Source: HRBIN16 sp049969495 (GTDB taxonomy: Bacteria; Armatimonadota; HRBIN16). Taken from it: a stretch of DNA of 64,000 nucleotides. The stretch spans positions 11,508-75,507 of the forward strand of contig JBMFOT010000005.1 of assembly GCA_049969495.1 (NCBI GenBank). Reading direction: 5' to 3'. The notes under the pieces are model-generated. The model was not told the origin of the DNA. It was given only the letters and a program-made list of their open reading frames with translations, and searched no databases. The number at the start of each line of letters is the position of its first letter. Position 1 is the first letter of the stretch. Position numbers and translations under genes: made by a program. Below, in pieces: positions 23,632 through 31,992 of the stretch.

Positions 23632-23701
23632 CTGGAGGGTGAGGCTCCTGCTGAGCCGTGTTGGTGGAGGCTCTCGGCTCACCGGGAGGTTCGCCCTCCA
23701 G
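23632..23701. repeat. 70-base palindromic dispersed repeat
   Basis: The left arm (CTGGAGGGTGAGGCTCCTG, then CTGAGCCG) and the reverse complement of the right arm (CTGGAGGGCGAACCTCCCGG, then TGAGCCG) match at about 20 of 27 positions. The right arm is shared with the repeat at 10326, so this is a repeat family. The remaining bases between 23470 and 23630 hold no gene that I can see. Confidence 0.65.
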
Positions 23702-23717
23702 TCAAGTGCACATACAA

Positions 23718-23747
23718 AAGTGGGCTGAGGAAACCCTCAGCCCACTT
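23718..23747. terminator. Stem-loop downstream of the CHRD gene
   Basis: AAGTGGGCTGAGG-AAAC-CCTCAGCCCACTT is a perfect 13-base stem just after the stop codon of the CHRD gene on the minus strand. Confidence 0.8.
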
Positions 23748-23764
23748 GCTTCGCGAAACCCTGG

Positions 23765-24301
23765 CTAGATTCGTCGCCACCGACGGAGCGCCAGCAGCGC
23801 CACGCCGATGCCCAACCCGGCCATCGTCGCAGGCTCCGGCACTACCGGCAAAGCGGTAATCTGCCCACGGATTTCACCGCCCGGATGAGCGGTGGTATGG
23901 ATATTGATGTACGTGTTACCGCTCAGCAAGTTCACCTCTTCGGCTGCGGGGAACGACGCGCCGGTGATTATCTTGATCAGCTGGCTGCCGAGCACGGCGT
24001 AGCTACTTCCATCGCCTATCGGGAAGATAACCGGCCCGTTGGCTCCCGCAGGAGCGCGGTGGATGTGTGAGGCGGTAAGGTCGCTTTGCAGGATGCCGTT
24101 CACCGTGATAGCCAGGTTGATGGTCTTGGTGACGTCATCATAGCTACCGAAAAGCACCCCGCTGGCGCTGGTGGAAACTGGCGGCACTTCTTGCGAGCCG
24201 GTCAATGTTGCCTGCAGGTACCATAAGCCTGCCCGCGATGGCAACGCCACCATCGCCAATAGCACCACCAGCAAAGCAAAACGCAATCCGAATCTACTCA
24301 A
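23765..24301 (-). CDS. CHRD domain protein with PEP-CTERM anchor
   Basis: A 178-residue secreted protein that starts at TTG 24301 with AAAGGAGGG upstream. A signal peptide (FALLVVLLAMVALPSRA) is followed by a CHRD domain: TLTGSQEVPPVSTSASGV, ASHIHRAPAGANGPVIFP, and INIHTTAHPGGEIRGQI near the end. The C-terminus VPEPATMAGLGIGVALLAL, then RRWRR, is a PEP-CTERM sorting signal normally processed by an exosortase. CHRD domains have no settled biochemical role in bacteria. It is the downstream copy of a tandem pair. Confidence 0.9.
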   Translation of the reverse strand: MSRFGLRFALLVVLLAMVALPSRAGLWYLQATLTGSQEVPPVSTSASGVLFGSYDDVTKTINLAITVNGILQSDLTASHIHRAPAGANGPVIFPIGDGSSYAVLGSQLIKIITGASFPAAEEVNLLSGNTYINIHTTAHPGGEIRGQITALPVVPEPATMAGLGIGVALLALRRWRRI

Positions 24302-24355
24302 AAGATTGTCCCTCCTTTCACTGCGTGTCTAATGCGTATGTGCCCTCCTTCCGTT

Positions 24356-24880
24356 CTACACTTTGCGCCGGCGCAACAGGAACAGACCCAACCCTGTGGA
24401 CAAGCCAACCAGCGACATGGGTTCGGGCACGGGAATGAGCTGCCCTCGTATTTCGCCGCCGGGATGAGCAGGGGTGTGGATGTTGATGTAGGTGTTGCCC
24501 GCTAACAGGTCTGCTTCATAGGCGGCGGGGAACAAGCCACCCGTAATGAACCGCGAGAAAATCACCCCGCTACCGCTCCACGCAGCGCCACCATCCAGAT
24601 TGTAAATAACGGGGCCATTTACACCCGGCGCGCCGACGTGGATATGGGCGCCCATGATATCGCTCTGCGGGATTCCAACCTCGTACACCGCCAGATTGAA
24701 CAGCTTCGACACGTCGTCATAGCTCATGATAGCCTGTCCGTATGCGGACGTACTAACAGGTGGAACCTCCTGACTGCCGGTGAGATTCGCAGTAAGTACC
24801 CAAACCGTAGCGCCGGAGGGCAGGGCCATTGCTGCAAGTAACACAGCAAGTAGCCCGAACCGTACTGCCATTCGATGCAT
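24356..24880 (-). CDS. CHRD domain protein with PEP-CTERM anchor, upstream paralog
   Basis: The product is 174 residues from the ATG at 24880, which follows AAAGGAGG; the frame extends to 25117 but the added part lies in the promoter. Signal peptide GLLAVLLAAMALPSGA, CHRD domain with NLTGSQEVPPVSTSAYGQAI, GAHIHVGAPGVNGPVIY and INIHTPAHPGGEIRGQLIP, and a PEP-CTERM end VPEPMSLVGLSTGLGLFLLR. It is about half identical by eye to the next gene, a tandem duplication. Both are transcribed from the strong promoter at 24956-24984. Confidence 0.9.
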   Translation of the reverse strand: MHRMAVRFGLLAVLLAAMALPSGATVWVLTANLTGSQEVPPVSTSAYGQAIMSYDDVSKLFNLAVYEVGIPQSDIMGAHIHVGAPGVNGPVIYNLDGGAAWSGSGVIFSRFITGGLFPAAYEADLLAGNTYINIHTPAHPGGEIRGQLIPVPEPMSLVGLSTGLGLFLLRRRKV

Positions 24881-24955
24881 ATCCTTTCCTCCTTTCATCA
24901 TCATGGACGTATGCAAAACCTTTTTTGTGCGAGCCGAGGCTCCCACTCCGCTTTT

Positions 24956-24984
24956 AGTATACACCTCGTGTGCAGAGCTGTCAA
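24956..24984 (-). promoter_or_regulatory. Strong promoter of the CHRD gene pair
   Basis: On the minus strand TTGACA (24979-24984) and TATACT (24956-24961) are spaced by exactly 17 bases, leaving a 5' leader of about 70 bases. Confidence 0.72.
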
Positions 24985-25166
24985 GCATTTTTTGCGGGGC
25001 AAGGAAAGATTTTTCCGAAAAAATTGCTTTTTTTGCGCTCCGATCACGTAGGACGCTGCAGGAAGGTATGGGATGGTGAAGAATAAAACAATAAATCAGC
25101 GCAACCCTTCCGTGCACGCAGGGTCAATGGATAATGCTGAGATCACCACCCTGAGGAGGTGTTGAC

Positions 25167-27653
25167 ATGAGAGCGATATGCGTCACGATGCTGGGAGTGT
25201 TGTGCCTGTGGAGCGTAGCGGTTGCACAAAGTACAAACGTGCTCAGCGGGCGTGTGCTGGATGCCAGAGGTACCCCTGTCGCCGGTGCACAGGTGTACTA
25301 CTACCCCAACATGATGCTGGCATGGTTCGGCGTTCCACCCGATAGTCTGCCGCATTCTACGACCGACGAGAAGGGCTACTATCGGATTACCAACGTCACC
25401 CATCCACACGCTCCCCTCTCAATTGTTGTCGCCTTTCATCCTCAGCTGGGATGCAGTGTTACCCGCCTGTTGGCAAAGGCTCCTCGAGACCTGCGCCTGC
25501 AACCGCTCAAAGAGTTCAGCGGCAAGGTGGTAGATACGGAAGGTAAGCCTGTCGTCGGTGCACAGGTGCGCCTTGCCTTCGTGGGCACCGGTGGCCAAGA
25601 TGCGATCATTGCACCCCCTGTGCCGCCGTTTGTGAGCCACACCGATGCGGAGGGCGCATTCCGGCTGCCTGCTCATCCACAGATGCAGGGGTTCATAGTC
25701 GTCTGTACGGCGCCGGGCTACGAACCGCTGTATTACACCACCAACACCACCTGGGATAAGCTCTCGAAGGAAGGGGCGAAACTGACCCTGAAGCCCGGGG
25801 CGCGCATCACCGCCCGGTTGGTGTACGCCCACAACGACGAACCGGTGCGAGGCTATCCGGTTACCGTATATCCAACCTACGCTACTTACACCACCACAGA
25901 CGAGAACGGGCGCATCACGCTGGATGTGGCAACCGGTTCGGCGACATTGATGCCGGGCATTTCGCCTTCCTCGCCCACGCTGGTGCCACCGGGCTTTTTC
26001 ACGTGGGTAAAGGTCAAAAACCTGCAGCCAGGCACAACCACCGACCTCGGCGTTATCAAGGTGTACACAGAACCTGTTGTCACGGTTGAAGTACGCGACG
26101 AGAAAGGAAAGACGGTACCTTTCTGCGAGGTAGAGATCATGCCTGCCGCAGACCGAAGCGCTCGATATACGCCCTACTTCACCGATGCCAAAGGACAGCT
26201 GACCATCCCTCTACCGGATGGAGAGTACCTGCTGAATGCATCCGGGCCCGCTTCAGAGAATATCTACTACAGCTCGCGCGGCGAGTACAGGCTAAGCGTA
26301 CAGAAGGGCAAAGTCGTCGCTTCTCAACCGGTGGTGCTGAACGTGACCGCCTCACATATGGCGCGAACGCAACAGGTGAAGATGCGAGTGCGCACCTCGC
26401 GCAACCAGATACCGAAGAATATCTGGACGCAGTTCGGCACCGTGATGTTTGAGGACATCGAGGACGGTCAGAACCGGTGGCGTCCCTATCGTATGGAGGG
26501 CGACACCTTGACCGTTGAGTTGAGTACGCTGGGTAGGGAGAGGGTTGACCGGCTCATTATCCTCGATGCCGGCACGCAGGAGGGCGCTGTTCTGCGTAAC
26601 CTCAGCGCGCAGAACCCACCCAAACTGGTGCGCCTACAACCCTTGCCCAGAGCGAACGGGCGGGTGCTGGACGCCTCCGGCAAGCCGGTCGTCGGCGCGA
26701 AGGTCAGCCTGATGTTCGGACGGGAATCGGTATACCAGATCCCCGACGGAAGCACCCAGAGGACGTGGATGGAGTTTCCGACCCCGCTATCCACCAGCAC
26801 CGATAAGAGGGGCAGGTTCGCGCTCCCGATAGTGCCGGAAGGCAAGTGCTGGGCTGTCGTTACCATGAAAGGCTACGAACCGTCAGCTGCCATCGTCAGC
26901 AAAGGGCAGACAGCCACGATACGCCTGAAGAGAGCAAGCGGAGAGTACGCCGGCGTGCTGGTGGACGAGTACGGTGAACCGGTAGCGAAAGTGCGCCTCG
27001 CCCTGCAATACCAGTTTCCCGATAGCCGCACCTCACGGAACTATCAGCAACACCGCGTGCCGACGCGGGAGATTCCTCTGGGCAGTGTCACCACAGACGA
27101 CGGTGGAAGGTTCACGCTGAAGGGTATGCCCTCCTCGTTGCTACTGATACCGCGCGTGCAGAACCTGCCGTGGAGGCAACTCAGCGTAAAGCCTTCACGC
27201 GACCTGATATTGACCATCAGCTCCGCTCGCCCGCCATGGGAGGGCAGCAGGGAACCCGTCACGCCGAACGTCGAGAAACTGCTCCGGGGTGTGGAGTGGT
27301 TACAGCCGGTACAGTGGCAGGGCAGAGACACCCTTCTGGTTATCACCGCTCCCTACTTACCGCAGAGCGAGCTGCTGTTGCAAACCGTCAGACAGCAGTT
27401 ACGCGGGGGCTGGCAGATGGCGGTAGTGCTCGACACGACCAGCAGGCAGGAGGCAGAGCGATATTGCCAGCAAATCGGACTGGACGTTCCGCTCGGCTAC
27501 TGGAAGAGGGGGGCAACCAGGCCGATAGCGCCCGTACTGCCGTACATTGTGCCCAGCCTGCCTTACGTGGTGCTTATCGGGCAGGATGGTAAACCGCAGA
27601 GGCATGGCATCACAGCAGACGAGCTACCCAAACTCGTTGGGGCACTACCATAG
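25167..27653 (+). CDS. Secreted protein with repeated carboxypeptidase-regulatory-like domains
   Basis: An 828-residue exported protein (signal peptide CVTMLGVLCLWSVAVAQ) starting after GAGGAGG. It contains about six beta-sandwich repeats of the carboxypeptidase regulatory/CarboxypepD_reg type, recognisable by GRVLDARGTPVAGAQVYYYP, GKVVDTEGKPVVGAQVRLA, GRVLDASGKPVVGAKVSLMF and GVLVDEYGEPVAKVRLAL. Each is followed by TDxxGxFxL-like strands. The last 130 residues (TLLVITAPYLPQSELLLQ, then VVLIGQDGKPQRHGITADEL) resemble a thioredoxin-like fold without a CxxC motif. It is probably a cell-surface or matrix protein, and is followed closely by another secreted protein gene. Confidence 0.82.
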   Translation: MRAICVTMLGVLCLWSVAVAQSTNVLSGRVLDARGTPVAGAQVYYYPNMMLAWFGVPPDSLPHSTTDEKGYYRITNVTHPHAPLSIVVAFHPQLGCSVTRLLAKAPRDLRLQPLKEFSGKVVDTEGKPVVGAQVRLAFVGTGGQDAIIAPPVPPFVSHTDAEGAFRLPAHPQMQGFIVVCTAPGYEPLYYTTNTTWDKLSKEGAKLTLKPGARITARLVYAHNDEPVRGYPVTVYPTYATYTTTDENGRITLDVATGSATLMPGISPSSPTLVPPGFFTWVKVKNLQPGTTTDLGVIKVYTEPVVTVEVRDEKGKTVPFCEVEIMPAADRSARYTPYFTDAKGQLTIPLPDGEYLLNASGPASENIYYSSRGEYRLSVQKGKVVASQPVVLNVTASHMARTQQVKMRVRTSRNQIPKNIWTQFGTVMFEDIEDGQNRWRPYRMEGDTLTVELSTLGRERVDRLIILDAGTQEGAVLRNLSAQNPPKLVRLQPLPRANGRVLDASGKPVVGAKVSLMFGRESVYQIPDGSTQRTWMEFPTPLSTSTDKRGRFALPIVPEGKCWAVVTMKGYEPSAAIVSKGQTATIRLKRASGEYAGVLVDEYGEPVAKVRLALQYQFPDSRTSRNYQQHRVPTREIPLGSVTTDDGGRFTLKGMPSSLLLIPRVQNLPWRQLSVKPSRDLILTISSARPPWEGSREPVTPNVEKLLRGVEWLQPVQWQGRDTLLVITAPYLPQSELLLQTVRQQLRGGWQMAVVLDTTSRQEAERYCQQIGLDVPLGYWKRGATRPIAPVLPYIVPSLPYVVLIGQDGKPQRHGITADELPKLVGALP

Positions 27654-27675
27654 CATGGAAGGAGGTTTGATTCCG

Positions 27676-28842
27676 GTGCGACACATAACGCCCGTGGTTA
27701 TCGCGATATGCGCAACAGCTCTCGCGCTGGCAACAGCACAGGAAGAGAGTGTACGTCTTCCGGGTCAGGTACGCTTCTTGCAGTCAGCCGGCGACGAGGC
27801 AACACGTTTCATCTCTCCCACTCACACCGTGCAATTGCGCAGTCAGCCGCCGAAGGGAGTAAAGGTTCCCGCATGGGCAAACGCATCCTGCCGATACGGC
27901 GTGCTGAAGCTGGGTAAGCCCCCTCAGGAATGGCATCTGATGATAGACCTGGCGAGCACACGCGCGGTCATCGACGCCAACCGCAACAACGACCTGACAG
28001 ACGACGAGGTACTGCGAGGCTCCGCCGACCCCATCTGGTATTTCGGTACCTGCTACGGACCCGTCCGTCTCGTTGTTCCTCTGAACGGCGTCCTGACTTC
28101 GCGCTACTTCAGCCTGATTCGCGACGACATGGACACCCCGCGTGTATACCTGCGTTGCGAGGACTACCGCCTGTTTGAAGGTGAGGTAAACGGCGAGGCG
28201 GTCAAGATTGCTCTGCTGGACGCCAACGCAGACGGCGCGTTCGATACCCCCGCCAAAAATCGCTGGGAGGGGGACAAGTGCGTTTTCTTGCCGGACAGGG
28301 AGCAACGCCCCCTGCCACGCTACCACAAACTCGGCGACCGTACCTATCGACTGACTTTCGCTCCCGACGGTTCTGTTTGTGAGCTTCAGCCATCGGAAAT
28401 AGGCACGAGCACAGTACTCGTGGACTATCCGCAGGTGCACCTGACGGCGGTTGGCAAAGAGGTCGGCTACTGGGAAGCCAGCACCACCGACGGACGCCTG
28501 CAACTGCCCGCCGATGAGTACTCCGTGCTTGCCTACCGCTTCGGCACGCGCGATAGCAAGGGCAATCAGTGGCAGGTAGAGATAACGCCTATGGACCCCC
28601 TCTCCCTGAAAGTGAGTGCAGGAGAGAACACGTTCCCCCTGCCGAAGCAACTGACCGCAACACTGGGCTTTGGCTCAAGGCAAGGCGATACGCTGAACAT
28701 CTCACTGGTGCTGTACGCGGGCAGCCGAGCACAGCAGGTGTCTTCCCTGGCGAAGAACGGCGACCTGCCGCCGCCCCCCACCCTGCGTGTCGTTGACCGC
28801 AACGGCAAAACGGTGAAGGTGGAGAAATTCCACTACGGCTGA
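27676..28842 (+). CDS. Secreted hypothetical protein
   Basis: This 388-residue protein is not recognised. I chose the GTG at 27676 because GGAGG lies ten bases upstream and it opens straight into a signal peptide (ITPVVIAICATALALATAQ). The body has LMIDLASTRAVIDANRNNDL and KIALLDANADGAFDTPAKN, acidic loops of the kind that bind calcium in dockerin- or EF-like sites (DANxxNDL and DANADGAFD). The C-terminus is beta-rich. It follows the carboxypeptidase-regulatory-like gene by 22 bases and is very likely in the same operon, so the two may work together outside the cell. Confidence 0.72.
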   Translation: MRHITPVVIAICATALALATAQEESVRLPGQVRFLQSAGDEATRFISPTHTVQLRSQPPKGVKVPAWANASCRYGVLKLGKPPQEWHLMIDLASTRAVIDANRNNDLTDDEVLRGSADPIWYFGTCYGPVRLVVPLNGVLTSRYFSLIRDDMDTPRVYLRCEDYRLFEGEVNGEAVKIALLDANADGAFDTPAKNRWEGDKCVFLPDREQRPLPRYHKLGDRTYRLTFAPDGSVCELQPSEIGTSTVLVDYPQVHLTAVGKEVGYWEASTTDGRLQLPADEYSVLAYRFGTRDSKGNQWQVEITPMDPLSLKVSAGENTFPLPKQLTATLGFGSRQGDTLNISLVLYAGSRAQQVSSLAKNGDLPPPPTLRVVDRNGKTVKVEKFHYG

Positions 28843-29015
28843 GGCTTTACCTGCACGCTCTCGGTGAGAGTGCCAAAGAACGCCGCGTATCCGTTAACGC
28901 TAATCCCCGATATCGAGATGGGACCGTTCACGGTGAAGAAGCAGACCGTCGTGCTCGCTTCGCCGAAGTCACAGCCCAAATTCGCAGCCGCTCGGTAAGG
29001 AGTGTGAATTTCTTG
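28833..29015 (-). pseudogene. Possible C-terminal gene fragment
   Basis: The minus strand reads GCDFGEASTTVCFFTVNGPI, then SISGISVNGYAAFFGTLTESVQVKPQP before a stop codon. It looks like a real protein end but joins, upstream, a tract of palindromic repeats with no start or ribosome binding site. It overlaps the stop of the preceding gene by 10 bases. I take it as the remnant of a gene cut by a repeat; it could also be chance. Confidence 0.3.
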
Positions 29016-29032
29016 CCAACCGCTTCCTAACC

Positions 29033-29100
29033 CCTCTCCTACAAGGAGAGGGGTGTCTCGCATCGAACCCCCCTTCCTTCGTAGGGAAGGGGGCAGGGGG
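29033..29100. repeat. Two adjacent palindromes of a dispersed family
   Basis: ACCCCTCTCCT-ACA-AGGAGAGGGGT shares both arms with the repeat at 3030-3052. It is followed by CCCCCCTTCCTTCGTAGGGA (with AGGGGGC), a second imperfect hairpin. The pair lies between a gene fragment and the DUF2207 gene. Confidence 0.7.
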
Positions 29101-29119
29101 GACAGGTAAACAAACAACC

Positions 29120-30979
29120 TCATCCCGCACTGCTGCTTCCACCGCCACCGCCGCCTCCCCCGCCTCCACTGAAACCACCGCCACTGCTGGTACTGGAGGA
29201 GAGCGCGCTGGTGAGGTTCTGCAAGTTCTGCACAAAGTTCGTCATGCCCGACAGCGAATCCGTCGAGAACGTTTCACCGGAGGCGGTGTAATACCAGGAA
29301 GGATGCGACAGGGCAGTATCATACTCTCGCGCCAGCAACGCCAGATTGTGGATCAGTTTCTCCGCCACACCTAACGATACCGCATACACCAGATACCGCT
29401 CCCATAGAGGGAGCAGCTCCGGTCCCGCCTCGCGCATAGCGGAGAAGTCGCTCATGAACCGCTTGAAGGCATCCCATCGCTGGTACTCGCGTGCTGCTTC
29501 AGGGCTGCGACGGGAGAGCGAAACAGTGGCAATGATGCCCAGCACCACACTGACGGGTAATATCGTGATCAGGCTCACCGGAAAAGTGACCAGAGAGCCA
29601 ATGCCGCCCGCTATCACCAGATGCGTCAGGAACCGGTTTCTTGCCCTCTCGCTCTGCGCATCATCCAGCCGAAAATACTGCCTCTCAAACCAGCGACGCA
29701 TTCGCTTGCCCCAGCCTTCCACAAAGCGATACATGCGGGTTTTGCTGCCAGAGGTCTTTTCTGCCCAGCTGCGCAGCTCGCTTTCGGTCACTGCCTTGCC
29801 ATCGCCAGCCTCAAGGAACAGCACCCGCAGTGCTTCACGCTCAAACGGCTTCAGCGCACGTGCTTTACGCCCTACAGGTTGCATCACTTCGCCGGTGAGC
29901 ATGCCTTCTCCCTCAGGAGTAAGCACGTAGCGTCGTTCGGTGCTGCGCAGTAAGCCCAGTAACGCTTTGTTCTCAAACTCCTCGATACGCAGGTAGCCCA
30001 GCCTTGCCGCCTCCAGCACCGTTGCCGAGAAGCCCTTAATCACCTCCGACGGCTGCGCTCTACTCTGTGTGAGGATGGCAGGTACCACAGCGGGAGGTAA
30101 ATCGCGCGGAGGTTCGCGTTCGTACTCTATTTCCGGCACCTCCGGCTCACGACCATAGCGGTTGTAGACGACCACCAGATAGCCGATGAAGCCCACACAC
30201 AACAGCAGAGCGATAGGCGTCTCGATAACAATCCAGAGACCGACGAGCCGGGCGATGCGCTCGCGCCGCTTTGCCTCCTGAAGTTCCCTCTCGGCGAAGC
30301 GACGTTCCTCCTCCAGAAAAGATTCATAACGGTTACCTGCCTGCAGGGGCGCGCTGGCGAAAATAGCGGGGTCGAGCAATACCCGTACCTCCACAAAGCT
30401 GTCGGTGGGGATATCGGCCTGCCGCATCTCCGCCCGTGTGAATTTGGGGTGTATGCTTAATTTGCCCGGTGCGGCGCGACTGTGCACGAACACCTTGAAC
30501 AGCTTCGGACTGGCATCAGGGGGCAGAATGACAATCCTCACCTCATCCAGCGGCGCATGTTCGTCCTCTATCGCTTTCCAGTAGAACTGTGCCACATCCG
30601 AATATCTCTGCACGGCGTTGCGGATACGGTAGCGCAGAAGGAACCTTTTTGTAGTATCCTGCGCCTGATACTCCCAACGCAGCACCGCATATTCGCCTTC
30701 AGAGGTTTGGGAATGGTGCAATGGCTGTTTGGTATCCGCATCCCACACACCGAGATACTCGATCCCGTAGCGTCCGTACTGCCCCCGGGTACTGCGCTTC
30801 AGGTTCGCCCAGCTGAAGGAGCCGGAGAAGCGGAAGACGCGCAGCTCCTCTACCTCAGCGTCACCGTTCGGCAGAAGGCGGTACGTTTGTGCAATCAGCG
30901 GATGGTCATACTCCTTCGCCGCCGCCGTTGTGAGCAGGAACAGGGTCAAACACAGCCCGACATAGCAAGTGATTCGCAC
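29120..30979 (-). CDS. DUF2207 domain membrane protein
   Basis: A 619-residue protein with a GTG start at 30979 and AGGAG upstream. A signal peptide precedes a DUF2207 domain (about 25-220, with FRFSGSFSWANLKRS and GRYGIEYLGVWD). A membrane helix follows (LWIVIETPIALLLCVGFIGY, about 235-258), then the cytoplasmic region with EPPRDLPPAVVPAILTQ and a winged-helix-like KGFSATVLEAARLGYLRI. A second membrane pair lies at about 440-475. The end is a low-complexity glycine/serine tail (FSGGGGGGGGGGSSSAG), as usual for this family. Function of the family is not known. The gene starts next to a transposase remnant that occupies its upstream region. Confidence 0.85.
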   Translation of the reverse strand: MRITCYVGLCLTLFLLTTAAAKEYDHPLIAQTYRLLPNGDAEVEELRVFRFSGSFSWANLKRSTRGQYGRYGIEYLGVWDADTKQPLHHSQTSEGEYAVLRWEYQAQDTTKRFLLRYRIRNAVQRYSDVAQFYWKAIEDEHAPLDEVRIVILPPDASPKLFKVFVHSRAAPGKLSIHPKFTRAEMRQADIPTDSFVEVRVLLDPAIFASAPLQAGNRYESFLEEERRFAERELQEAKRRERIARLVGLWIVIETPIALLLCVGFIGYLVVVYNRYGREPEVPEIEYEREPPRDLPPAVVPAILTQSRAQPSEVIKGFSATVLEAARLGYLRIEEFENKALLGLLRSTERRYVLTPEGEGMLTGEVMQPVGRKARALKPFEREALRVLFLEAGDGKAVTESELRSWAEKTSGSKTRMYRFVEGWGKRMRRWFERQYFRLDDAQSERARNRFLTHLVIAGGIGSLVTFPVSLITILPVSVVLGIIATVSLSRRSPEAAREYQRWDAFKRFMSDFSAMREAGPELLPLWERYLVYAVSLGVAEKLIHNLALLAREYDTALSHPSWYYTASGETFSTDSLSGMTNFVQNLQNLTSALSSSTSSGGGFSGGGGGGGGGGSSSAG

Positions 30980-30996
30980 CCTTTATCTCCTAACAG

Positions 30997-31992
30997 GTGT
31001 CTCTGGTTACTTCGACACCCACTGAGTTCTTCCTGTTGCTGAGCGAGTTTGCGTTGCCTGCCTTAGGCACGCTTGTCTACCGCTTCCATCACCTCCAGCA
31101 GGAACGGCTGCAGCAGTTGCTCACTTGGTTAGCACAGCAGGGCATCGCGTTAGAGCAGCCGACTGGTGAAACACCGTGTGCTTTTGTGGACGGCACCGGT
31201 TTTGGGTATGCTGGGGTGTTTGTGTCGCAGTATTTGCGTGGGGCGGCGGTGCGTCGGCAGCGTGCGCATGTGAAAGCGACGGTGATGGGTTATAGTCAGG
31301 GTGGTCAGTTATGGGTGATGGGATTATCGTTGGGGGAGGCGTATGCGGATGAAGGGAGGTTATTGCGGGAGTGGGTAGAGCGGTATGGTCGTGGTGGTGT
31401 GGCTTCGGGCACTTTGTTGGTGGGGGATGGGTTGTATGGTCATCGGGCTGAGTTGTTGCGGTTATTGGAGGGTGTTGGTTTTTTGCCTGTGGCGCGTGTT
31501 CGGGAGGGTTTGTGGCATGGTGTTCGTTCGGATGCTCGGTTACGTGCTCGGTTGCGTGCGCAGCAGTATAGTTGGGCTTTAAGGGAGCGTTACCGGATTG
31601 AGCAGTTGTTTGGGAGTGTGAAGGGCGCGTATGGGAGTGTGTGTAGAGCGCGTTCGTGGGCAGGTGCTATGGTATGGGTATGGGGGATGTTTGTATTGTG
31701 GAACTTGGTGGGCGTGGTGCGGTTGGCTGGGGGAGGCAGTTTTTTCGTAGCGTTTTTTGTGGTGTTTATGGATACGGGGTGTCTACATGATTTCTCGAAC
31801 ATCCTCACCGCATCTTGCCTCTATCAGCTCATCGTGATACAATACCCTCGCGCCAATATGCGGACGGAGGCAGTCGATGAACGAGAAAGAAGCGCGAGAG
31901 ATTTGCGAGAAAGCCATCGCCTTCAGCGAGGCAGAGCATGTTCAGGTGAACCTCTATGGGGCACGCGAAGCCTCTACCCGTTACGCGAATAA
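30997..31992 (+). pseudogene. Truncated DDE transposase (IS4/IS5 superfamily type)
   Basis: The frame carries the catalytic core of a DDE transposase. The first Asp is in CAFVDGTGFGYAG, the second in LLVGDGLYGHRAELL, and the Glu in RYRIEQLFGSVKGAYGS. Only about 60 residues precede the first Asp, fewer than normal, so the N-terminus has been lost. After about residue 245 the frame reads through past the element into the start of the next gene, with no stop of its own. The coding strand is rich in G and T, unlike the flanking genes, which indicates a foreign origin. No intact terminal repeats were identified beyond short GACACCC/GGGTGTC matches. Confidence 0.78.
31014..31784 (+). mobile_element. 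Insertion sequence remnant
   Basis: Approximate limits of the element around the transposase remnant. The left side has GACACCC at 31014-31020 and the right side GGGTGTC at 31778-31784, a 7-base inverted match that may be what is left of the ends. No target-site duplication is evident. The element separates the DUF2207 and PmbA-like genes. Confidence 0.45.

Noticed and set aside
29120..29180. Glycine/serine codon run as a simple repeat or frameshift site
   Set aside because: It is the low-complexity tail typical of DUF2207 proteins and keeps the frame to the stop codon.
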